The position numbers and the translations under genes are program-made. DNA of 13,017 bases, taken from assembly GCF_000003605.2 (NCBI RefSeq), contig NW_003124933.1, positions 22,395 to 35,411 of the forward strand, read 5' to 3'. Within the stretch, counting starts at the first letter, position 1. Each line of letters begins with the position of its first letter. Below, piece after piece: positions 6,412 to 13,017 of this stretch. The stretch comes from Saccoglossus kowalevskii. Taxonomy: Eukaryota; Hemichordata; Enteropneusta; Harrimaniidae. The notes under the pieces were generated by a model that was not told where the DNA came from, ran no database searches, and saw only the letters and a list, made by a program, of their open reading frames with translations.

Positions 6412-7518
6412 ATGGTTGCTCAAGGAAGATTTTTGTCAAATTTTCTGCTGCTATTTGTGCTAGCGTTGGCAAATATTATCGTATTTTTGTACTTCACCCA
6501 TCCAACTTTATTGAACTTGAGACATGAAACACCAAATGATGTGTTGCGAAGTAATCAGAATTTGCTTGACACAATGTTAAGTAACACTTTAGACAACGGC
6601 ACTGTGTTCCATGAATCCAAGCAGTCAAGTGAAAGCGGCAATGATAAAAAAGAAAGTCAACCGTCAGTTAACCAGTTCCCCATTGATTTAAAAAAAAGAC
6701 CAATATTGGCACATGATTTTAAACTTGTGATCAACCATCCAGATAAGTGTATGAATCCAGATGGCACACCTGCTGAAGTGTTTCTCTTGGTACTCATCAA
6801 CTCAATACATAGGAATTTTGAGCAAAGACAAGCAATCCGAGACACTTGGGGAAACCCTACTATGGTGAATGGTCAGCGAATTATAACAATGTTTCTTCTA
6901 GCAAAAGTACATGATGACAAACTCCAGGCCTTGGTTCTCCAAGAGAATGAGAGATTTGGGGATCTTTTGATGGAAGATTTTGACGATACTTACATGAACT
7001 TAACATTGAAAAGCATAATGGGTTTCAAATGGGCGAATAATTATTGCTCTCACGCGAGATATGGCATGAAAACAGATGATGATATGTTTGTCAATTATGA
7101 AACACTTGTCAAGCTTTTAATTGACTCACTTGACAAAGAATTTGCAGTGGGATTTCTTATAAATGGTTCTCCCATCAGGGACGTTAAAAGTAAATGGTAC
7201 ATGTCTCGCGATGTCTATCCTGATAGTAAATATCCACCGTTTCTTTCGGGTACTGGCTATGTCATGTCAATGGATGTTATGTGTAATACTTATAAAGTTG
7301 CATTAGAGACGCCATTTCTATATCTTGAAGATGTGTTTGTTGCTGTCTGCTGGAATAAACTTGGCATTGTGCCAAGAAAACATCCTGAGTTTCACAACTG
7401 GAAAAAAGTTTACTCACTTTGTCGCTATCGTAAGATAATAACATCACATATGGTCACGCCTAACGAGATGTACAGAATATGGCGTGACATGGCAGCAAAG
7501 AAGAGCATTTCGTGTTAA
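6412..7518 (+). CDS. beta-1,3-galactosyltransferase-like type II Golgi enzyme (GT31)
   Basis: This 368-aa protein is predicted to transfer galactose or N-acetylglucosamine in beta-1,3 linkage from a UDP-sugar to glycoproteins or glycolipids in the Golgi lumen. Residues 8-28 (LSNFLLLFVLALANIIVFLYF region) form one uncleaved signal anchor after a six-residue tail, followed by a polar stem to about 120. The catalytic part carries the family motifs in order: RQAIRDTWG (139-147), DFDDTYMNLTLKS (189-201), KTDDDMFVN (220-228, metal/UDP-binding DDD at 222-224), PPFLSGTGYVMS (275-286) and LEDVFVAVC (305-313). N-glycosylation sequons are N62, N196 and N251; N196 sits in the position usual for the family. 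Length fits vertebrate B3GALTs (roughly 310-420 aa). The start is the first in-frame ATG after a stop at 6376, with A at -3 and G at +4. All coding lies in one exon, as in vertebrate B3GALT1/2/5. The exact donor and acceptor sugar cannot be told from sequence. Confidence 0.93.
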   Translation: MVAQGRFLSNFLLLFVLALANIIVFLYFTHPTLLNLRHETPNDVLRSNQNLLDTMLSNTLDNGTVFHESKQSSESGNDKKESQPSVNQFPIDLKKRPILAHDFKLVINHPDKCMNPDGTPAEVFLLVLINSIHRNFEQRQAIRDTWGNPTMVNGQRIITMFLLAKVHDDKLQALVLQENERFGDLLMEDFDDTYMNLTLKSIMGFKWANNYCSHARYGMKTDDDMFVNYETLVKLLIDSLDKEFAVGFLINGSPIRDVKSKWYMSRDVYPDSKYPPFLSGTGYVMSMDVMCNTYKVALETPFLYLEDVFVAVCWNKLGIVPRKHPEFHNWKKVYSLCRYRKIITSHMVTPNEMYRIWRDMAAKKSISC

Positions 7519-7947
7519 TACAAAACTACTGTAAATGCATTCATTTTTTCACTGGGTTTTTCAATTGTTTTCGGTCCTGAGATTTTGTTTGCCCTTTTTT
7601 TTCACAATGTTTTGGCAGGACTTATCCATTTTAAACTAACACACATGCTGATGAGAAACAAATTATTTGTTTGACCTTATTCACATGTCTCTGGAATATT
7701 ATGACATTGTTGAATATTTCAAAATCTGTTTCCTGATTGCTTCAATTATCATGGATTTTACTGCCAAAAAGTTATTGTAACTTTTTACACATTTTAATAT
7801 ATTTATCTAGAATGTGTGCGATTGTTGTGGTTCTTTATTTTTCTACTTATTATAAAATGTCAATTTCATTTTACCAAAATACAAATACGATTACTAAGTA
7901 AGATGTTTTTTAAGATCACTACATGTATATCAATGTATGATTTTCGG

Positions 7948-7964
7948 TTGCGTCAATTACGCAA
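7948..7964 (+). promoter_or_regulatory. 3' UTR hairpin 1
   Basis: TTGCGT (7948-7953) pairs perfectly with ACGCAA (7959-7964) across a 5-nt loop CAATT. It lies 17 nt before the larger hairpin. The stem is short and may be chance. Confidence 0.3.
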
Positions 7965-7981
7965 GTGAATTAGAATAACTA

Positions 7982-8021
7982 GTTGTGCCACAGCAAATGT
8001 TTTTGCTCTCAGTGCCACAAC
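7982..8021 (+). promoter_or_regulatory. 3' UTR two-part stem-loop
   Basis: GTTGTGCCAC (7982-7991) pairs with GTGCCACAAC (8012-8021) at 9 of 10 positions. It stacks on a perfect inner stem AGCAAA (7992-7997) with TTTGCT (8002-8007), with a TGTT loop and a CTCA bulge on the 3' side. It is stronger than expected in such AT-rich sequence and could bind a regulator of mRNA stability. It is too short for a typical microRNA precursor. Confidence 0.4.
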
Positions 8022-8070
8022 ATATTAATTACATCCTTTTTATCTACACTTTTAATTATTTATGCAAACA

Positions 8071-8076
8071 AATAAA
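8071..8076 (+). terminator. poly(A) signal AATAAA, proximal
   Basis: First canonical AATAAA after the stop codon, 553 bases downstream, in an AT-rich run with TGGCTGTC further on as a modest GU-rich element. Confidence 0.4.
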
Positions 8077-8283
8077 CTAAAATAATAATCCTATTATAAA
8101 ACAAATTATTCAAAATGGCTGTCATCAGACACAGTAAAGTATTATTGAAAATTAATATAAGCTGATTTATGTGTAGGTATAAACAAATGCAAATTCACTG
8201 TGTAAAATGTTGTCATAGTAAGGTCATAGTGTGATAACTATCACTAACTCATACATGCAGCTACCACGAATAATTAAATGTAC

Positions 8284-8289
8284 AATAAA
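8284..8289 (+). terminator. poly(A) signal AATAAA, distal
   Basis: Second canonical AATAAA, followed later by T/G-richer sequence near 8365-8395. Either site, or both, may be used. Confidence 0.35.
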
Positions 8290-8300
8290 ACACTAAAAAT

Positions 8301-8450
8301 GAAACGGTTGAAATCACTGGGTAATTATATTTAAAAATAGATAGTCTAGTGATCATTAATTGACATGTACTTTGTTTATAAAGCGTGTTATTTTAGTACT
8401 AAATACTGTTACCAAAGCACTAATACTCTTATTGATACCTTATTGATAGA
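8301..8450. other. short AT-rich spacer between gene and minisatellite
   Basis: No features are seen beyond AT-rich sequence. Confidence 0.4.
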
Positions 8451-8726
8451 TGAAAGGTCTAATCACATGTGAAAGGTCAATCACAAGTGAAAGGTCTAAT
8501 CACATGTGAAAGGTCAATCACAAGTGAAAGGCCTAATCACATGTGAAAGGTCAATCACAAGTGAAAGGTCTAATCGCATGTGAAAGGTCTAATCACATGT
8601 GAAAGGTCAATCACAAGTGAAAGGTCTAATCACAAGTGAAAGGTCAATCACATGTGAAAGGTCAATTACAAGTGAAAGGTCAATTACAAGTGAAAGGTCA
8701 ATCACAAGTGAAAGGTCAATCACAAG
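8451..8726. repeat. 15-copy 18/19-bp minisatellite
   Basis: Fifteen units start TGAAAGGTC. The first part alternates a 19-bp form (TGAAAGGTCTAATCACATG) with an 18-bp form (TGAAAGGTCAATCACAAG), a 37-bp dimer; the last five units are all 18 bp, which shows later homogenisation of one form. Nine units contain AGGTCA, the nuclear-receptor half-site, and seven contain GTCAATCA, whose inverse TGATTGAC is a PBX-type site. The open frame from 8599 arises only because the homogenised part has a length divisible by three, so it is not a gene. The array lies about 160-380 bp past the poly(A) signals of the glycosyltransferase. Confidence 0.95.
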
Positions 8727-8839
8727 TGTATTACTGGTAATTATTATGTATTCTCTCGTATGGTGTGGGTCCTATGTGTTATGTACATAGTTTATTAACA
8801 TGAAATATAAATACATATTGTGCAATAGCACAACCTGAT
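8727..8839. other. spacer with a perfect 6-bp hairpin
   Basis: TTGTGC (8818-8823) and GCACAA (8828-8833) pair across a 4-nt loop, just outside the next inverted-repeat segment. Nothing else is seen. Confidence 0.4.
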
Positions 8840-9441
8840 CCTAATTCCCGGTTCCCGAATTACGGTCCAACGCGATGTAATTCTGTTTGCAAATGCCTAA
8901 CGGGGGAGGTTAGAACCAAAATATAAAAAGTCAAAAGACACTTGTAGACATGCAATCTGGAAGAAGTCAGCGTAATATTTGAAACATTTTTTTTAAAGAT
9001 AGCAGAGTGAGTGCGGGTGTGTACAAACGAGGGCAGCTATTTAAATTAAAAAAATGATTTTTCACAGAAAATTCACTGAAATAGATAGAGTATGTGCGTG
9101 TTTCACTGAGTAAATATGACCATGACAGTTTTCCGCAAAATATATGAAAATATTACGCAAAAGCCAAAGATAATTTGCATGCTTGTTATTCTTGCTTGAG
9201 CAGAATAGTGTGTAAATTTTCAGAGGCTGGATTGTGTAATAGTTGAAAGATGGCAATTTTATTTTTGGGGAATTTTTACATTGTGAGTTGGAAACATTGA
9301 TGTTCGGTGCACTGCGATTCTGCGAGTTTGGAACATTCAAAATCTGTCCTACCTTACGGTTTGTTGACCCCAGGTCATGCAATATGTGCATGTGCATAAA
9401 CGAATGTTCAAACGCTATCAATTCGGGAACCTGGAATTAGG
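8840..9441. mobile_element. 602-bp segment bounded by a 22-bp inverted repeat
   Basis: The left end (8840-8861, CCTAATTCCCGGTTCC... to GAATT) and the inverse of the right end (9420-9441) match at 21 of 22 positions. No target duplication is visible; a G-run follows the right end. The interior has no recognisable transposase; the overlapping frames at 9062-9421 (minus) and 9243-9440 (plus) show no family motifs and are probably chance. A short direct duplication (GAGTTGGAAACATTGA and GAGTTTGGAACATTCA, about 9285 and 9325) lies inside. A MITE-like element is likely, but the ends are uncertain because the terminal sequence is itself partly palindromic. Confidence 0.45.
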
Positions 9442-10200
9442 GGGGGGTTATATACACAATGTACATGCATGTTTAAAATGTCAACGTTGCGATATCTTTA
9501 AATTGGATTGCCTGTGAGATCTTGATATTAATAATTATATATTCGATAATAATTATTTATTTAATGAAATAAAATATTTGTAGTAGCCACAGGAGTTGAG
9601 TATACTTAATTTAGGTAATTTCTCTGCTTACAGTGAAAAATTTCTATTGTGTATTTTTTTTCCATTTAATAATTATTATTTGTTTGTAATGGTTAATGCC
9701 AACAAATGGGTTTTTTTTTATTTATTTTATAAGTACCCACATTTATTTGCGGAGTTGTTTGAAAAGTAAGATTTTGACTGAATGACCTAAGCTATTCAGG
9801 TTACTTTGAGTGAGAAAAGTGAATTCTAGTGATAAATGCAAATAAATGAAAACATTTGATGTAATTATAGTTTGATGTTGATCACCAAAAATACATTTTT
9901 AGTTCATCATTTTAATGGTATTGTTAAAAAGTTGATTTACATGTACTGTATGATACTACTTATCTGTCACTGCCACCACCATCTGTGTTTCCTCTCACAA
10001 AACTGAACAACTAGGATTCAGCAACACAATTGATCTGTTTCAGAATTACATTTATAAGCAATATTATTATTGCACTGCTTTATAATTGGAATCATTTAAC
10101 AAAAAAACAACTCAGAACTTAATTTACAATTACATAAGTTGAGAGCATTCATTTTACAATGTCTGATTAGAAATTGGTAGCCTTATATTTCTTTAGTGAC
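9442..10200. other. AT-rich non-coding stretch
   Basis: Only AT-rich simple sequence and scattered AATAAA-like hexamers are seen. No coding frame, RNA gene or clear repeat family was found. Confidence 0.5.
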
Positions 10201-10412
10201 TACTGTAGAATACTTTATTTTCGCTTGGAATTTATTTTCGCTATTTTCACTGAAGGGATGATTCCGTAAAAATAAAATCCAGCGAATATACTTTTTTTCC
10301 TATATTTCACATTCAACTCATCAAAAATCAGTGAAAATAAATTCCACACAAAACGCCCAAAAAGCCTTTTCAGTGAAAATTAATTCCAGCGAAAATAAAG
10401 TATTTCACAGTA
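10201..10412. mobile_element. 212-bp MITE with TA duplication
   Basis: The left end CTGTAGAATACTTTATTTTC (after TA at 10201) and the inverse of the right end CTGTGAAATACTTTATTTTC (before TA at 10411) match at 21 of 23 positions counting the next three bases. The similarity continues through GGAATT-x-ATTTTC with a small indel. TA dinucleotides on both sides fit a TA target duplication as in Tc1/mariner-type MITEs. Related GAAAATAAAATTCCAGCG-like pieces recur inside at about 10269 and 10338, so the element has internal subrepeats. No protein is encoded. Confidence 0.7.
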
Positions 10413-10910
10413 TAACCAATTGACATATGTTTTTATTATTTCACTAGGAGACATCATGTCTTCATTCATGGTGCTGTTTTCTCTCCTTTGCCAATTTTGT
10501 TTTCTCGTTTTTAAGTTAGATTCTGCAATCAGCTTGTGAGTCAGTAAAAATCAAAAAAATTTATAGCTGTGAATATTTCATTGAAAACACAATTTCAGTG
10601 ACCCACGAAATTTTGTTTTCAACAATGCCATTCAATCCTGAAATCATAATAATTACCTGCAATGAAAATTGTTTTTTTTAAATCTATTAAGTACATTGTA
10701 CATCTACATATAGGTTATTGTTATTTGGAGGGGGGAAGGGGGTCTTATATTTTCTTAAGAATAATATTGTATGATAATATTGGGGATCAGCTGTCATGTT
10801 TTCATATTTTATTAGTACATATACTTCTGAACTGCTGTGACACGTTGTGACATGTATTTAGCATGCAAATATCTGGAAATGCGTGTTTGTTTGGTTTCAC
10901 AAATGCTCAG
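10413..10910. other. non-coding stretch with one strong hairpin
   Basis: TTGAAAACACAATTTC (10581-10596) pairs with GAAATTTTGTTTTCAA (10607-10622) at 15 of 16 positions across a 10-nt loop. A G-rich run (about 10727-10742, GGAGGGGGGAAGGGGG) follows. There is no gene. Confidence 0.5.
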
Positions 10911-10961
10911 TTATATCATGGAAGGAAGTAATAGATTATTAGTACCTTCCCATGGTTATAT
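10911..10961. repeat. tiny palindromic insertion flanked by TTATAT direct repeats (copy 2)
   Basis: The 39-bp palindrome 10917-10955 starts CATGGAAGG and ends CCTTCCCATGG. It is flanked by TTATAT at 10911-10916 and again at 10956-10961. It shares CATGGAAGG...TTAGTACCTTC with the palindrome at 2911-2943, about 8 kb away, which also has flanking direct repeats of a different sequence. Confidence 0.5.
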
Positions 10962-11755
10962 GGATGATAAAATGTGGCTTATGACCCCTTAACCAAACAA
11001 CTTTACCTAATTTCTTATTTTGAGAATATTTATATTGCATTTATCCATTTGGGATATTTTATACTTCACTTTCATTTGAGTGTACTACATAGGTTTTGAA
11101 TTCTTTAACTTAATATTTGGATTTCAAATTGTTAACTAGTGTAAACAATTATTGAGTGCATTTTGTTGATCAAAAGAATCTAATGAAATTCAAATAATGT
11201 TTATTATCACAATTAAATTATTGCATCTTTAAAAATATATTTCCACAGTTATTTATTACCTTATTTTATTACTGATATGCAAATACTAAAATAAAATATT
11301 AAATAGGGTCACCATATCTCACACAATCTCAGCTTTACAATTTTGCTGCATTTATCGGTATTTTCATTGCTAAGTGATTTCACGTCTGAACATATTTACG
11401 TATAAATTCAATAGAACATCGGATTAACCAATCATTGAACAGATTCTAAATTAGTTCAAATTGCTACAATATGCTAGAAAAAATGGATAACTGAATCACA
11501 CACACACACAAATTGTTTAGCAGAAAGGAGGTATTTTAATACAAAACTAGGCCTGAACATAGGCCTCAAAGTACCCTAGACTACAACAGGAAAGTAAGTA
11601 ATTACTGAAACTGACTAAATTCACAAATCTGTTTAAAGTGTACAATTCAGAAAAGGGGTGTGGAAAAATAAAATTACAAGGGAAGTGGTGGGAGGGTTGA
11701 AAAATATAAGACAGCCGGGAAAACAAAAATACTGAATCAGACTGAGAATCTGCTG
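10962..11755. other. AT-rich non-coding stretch
   Basis: No coding frame with family motifs is seen. A (CA)7 microsatellite lies at 11497-11510. The minus frame at 11547-11759 is low in information and has no recognisable domain. Confidence 0.5.
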
Positions 11756-11770
11756 CCACTGGGTGGCGCT
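11756..11770 (+). promoter_or_regulatory. CTCF-like motif
   Basis: CCACTGGGTGGCGCT matches the bilaterian CTCF core CCASYAGRKGGCRSY at 14 of 15 positions (G for A at position 6). The GC-rich 15-mer stands alone in AT-rich sequence. The partial word GGTGGCGCT also appears at 2470-2478, near the candidate promoter. Binding is not shown. Confidence 0.35.
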
Positions 11771-12526
11771 ATATACTGGTGGCTATGCTACAACAGAGAT
11801 AAACAGGCAAATCTATATATGTGAAGCAATTATCCAAATTTAACACCATTACTTACATGCATGCACTTATACTAAGATTGTAGGTGCCAAAGTTTTCATT
11901 AAGTTTGAGAACATGTGTAATAATAACAGAATGCCATGGTCTTAACATTTGTGATGCAAACAGCCACAGAATACAGCATATCTCTTGTGAAAATGACTTC
12001 CATACCCCACAAACTTCAGGACAAGGAATATAGGGTTTTGTCATATTAATAATACCTCTATCTGCAGTATATGAATCACTTGTATGGCATTGTTGTCTTT
12101 GTATAATACGCATGTGTAGATTAATTGGCATTCAATAAATCACTTGTATATTAATTTCTACTATTTGAGTACGTCTACATAGATGCATTGAAGCCACTTA
12201 CACATGTGTGTTTTTCATATGATATTGATAATCTAACTGTGCATATCTGGAACCAAGTCTGAATATTGAGTGCTTTATATAATAATTATTCTCTCATGCC
12301 AAATTTATACCATAAAAGCAATATTTAATGGATGTAAAGTTTACAGTACATACAATGTATAAGTATTGTGATTCTACTGATGTCTGGAATGAGACATTTT
12401 ATATTTTAAATTATCTTCGCTAATATAAGAAATTAGGATTGTCTGTAAATCTTTTATCAATTAGAGATTGTTAAATTGAATTTGAAAATAAAAAATACTC
12501 TTTCTTTCAATTTATTTTTGTCAATA
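11771..12526. other. AT-rich non-coding stretch
   Basis: No gene is recognised. A 12-bp direct repeat AATCACTTGTAT occurs near 12073 and 12138. The minus frame at 11853-12131 has no recognisable motif and is probably chance. Confidence 0.45.
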
Positions 12527-12560
12527 GGATATCTATTATATATTGTGATACCCACCTAAT
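12527..12560 (+). repeat. isolated diverged copies of the 36-bp satellite unit
   Basis: TGTGATACCCACCTA at 12544-12558 is identical to the start of each unit of the array at 12931-13017. The sequence before it (GGATATCTATTATATAT) resembles the tail of the unit. The array therefore appears to begin here and to be interrupted by the retrotransposon fragment that follows. Confidence 0.6.
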
Positions 12561-12930
12561 TGATATAAGATAAGATAATTCTTTATTACAACCATATTGA
12601 AAGAAATTCAATTTAGGTGAATACAAATGTAACAAACTATTCTAAAAAAACTAAAACTATACTTATCATAAAGATACAGTAAAGAAATAATACTGGTACT
12701 TGAAGATAAAAATTAAAATATTACATTTCCATGAGTTTTTGTTTAACATTGATAATATTGTTTTCTTATCATATATGATGTTTTTAAGTATTTAATTAAT
12801 TCTTGTCTGTTCTCAGCAGTTTTCAGTATTATTTGCTTGTACGAAATTTAATCTTACGCTGGCCTAAATATAAAGACTACATGATGTGAAAAAAATGTAG
12901 CTCATCTTCAGTAATATTACATTTTGCACA
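12561..12930 (-). mobile_element. 5'-truncated non-LTR retrotransposon 3' end, antisense
   Basis: Read on the minus strand, 12930 back to about 12840 encodes the cysteine/histidine tail of a LINE reverse transcriptase. It gives CAKC, then EDELHF, then one stop codon, SLY and GQRKIKF, which fits the family pattern C-x2-C...EDE-x-HF...C-P-L-Y-x3-R. Further on the frame is broken. The element ends on this strand with AATAAAG followed by AATTATC and TTATC-type repeats (12590 back to about 12561), the usual 3' end of CR1/L2-like LINEs. It is dead: truncated, with a stop and frame breaks. Confidence 0.6.
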
Positions 12931-13017
12931 TGTGATACCCACCTATTTGGTATATATAAAATGTATTGTGATACCCACCTATTTGGTATATATAACATGT
13001 ATTGTGATACCCACCTA
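12931..13017 (+). repeat. 36-bp tandem repeat, runs off right edge
   Basis: Units start TGTGATACCCACCTA at 12931, 12967 and 13003 with only one or two differences between them (for example ATAAAATG and ATAACATG). The third unit is cut by the window end. The period is 36 bp. Confidence 0.9.

Larger units (their letters stand above)
7519..8300 (+). other. 3' UTR of the glycosyltransferase gene (end uncertain)
   Basis: The stretch after the TAA is U-rich and non-coding. AATAAA hexamers lie at 8071-8076 and 8284-8289, giving a UTR of about 570 or 790 nt. No earlier AATAAA is seen between 7519 and 8070. Two hairpins (7948-7964 and 7982-8021) lie within it. Confidence 0.5.

Noticed and set aside
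7982-8021. 3' UTR hairpin as a microRNA precursor
   Set aside because: The stem is too short, at about 40 nt in total, for a normal precursor.
8599-8790. 63-codon frame with ERSITS hexapeptide repeats
   Set aside because: It is produced by the 18-bp minisatellite units. The 19-bp units earlier in the array break the frame.
9062-9440. 119-codon minus and 65-codon plus overlapping frames
   Set aside because: No recognisable motifs, biased AT-rich composition, and position inside an inverted-repeat-bounded segment.
10727-10742. G-rich run as a possible G-quadruplex
   Set aside because: Only two long G-runs are present, not four separated ones.
11547-12131. Minus frames of 70 and 92 codons
   Set aside because: No motif, no plausible splice or start context, and composition typical of random AT-rich DNA.

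Overview
This is AT-rich, repeat-laden DNA from an animal, most likely a marine invertebrate. The evidence is one metazoan-type Golgi glycosyltransferase gene with eukaryotic splice and poly(A) signals, surrounded by foldback elements, MITEs, minisatellites and a non-LTR retrotransposon fragment. The species cannot be fixed from the sequence. There are no bacterial operons, ribosome binding sites, tRNA or rRNA genes, and no CRISPR array.

The only convincing protein gene is a single-exon CDS at 6412-7518 (+, 368 aa). It encodes a type II membrane beta-1,3-glycosyltransferase of family GT31 (B3GALT-like). A strong splice acceptor ends at 6352 and an in-frame stop lies between it and the ATG, so the coding exon has an untranslated leader that must come from an upstream exon. 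The best donor candidate is CAG/GTAAGT at 2576-2584, at the edge of a CpG-richer patch with a YY1-like motif. This implies an intron of about 3.8 kb. The 3' UTR probably ends after an AATAAA at 8071 or 8284 and holds two hairpins.

Layout: 1-157, a 24-bp minisatellite; 531-1640, a dispersed element with inverted GCTCAACGG ends; 1794-1891, a short palindromic element; 2125-2400, a possible antisense retrotransposon relic; about 2460-2578, a candidate promoter and first exon; 2904-2950, a tiny flanked hairpin; 3439-5316, a 1.88-kb foldback transposon with ~300-360 bp inverted arms and a perfect 9-bp target duplication, containing a second palindrome (4623-4880); 5776-5960, a CpG-dense patch; 6203-6310, an imperfect palindrome just before the acceptor; 6353-~8300, the coding exon and 3' UTR; 8451-8726, an 18/19-bp minisatellite with AGGTCA half-sites; 8840-9441, an inverted-repeat-bounded segment; 10201-10412, a TA-flanked MITE; 10911-10961, a second copy of the tiny hairpin; 11756-11770, a CTCF-like motif; 12561-12930, an antisense LINE 3' end sitting inside a 36-bp tandem array that runs off the right edge.

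I found no clear novel multi-gene system. The strongest unusual signals are the complete foldback element in the intron, the pair of 33-39 bp palindromes each flanked by short direct repeats, and the LINE inserted in the satellite.
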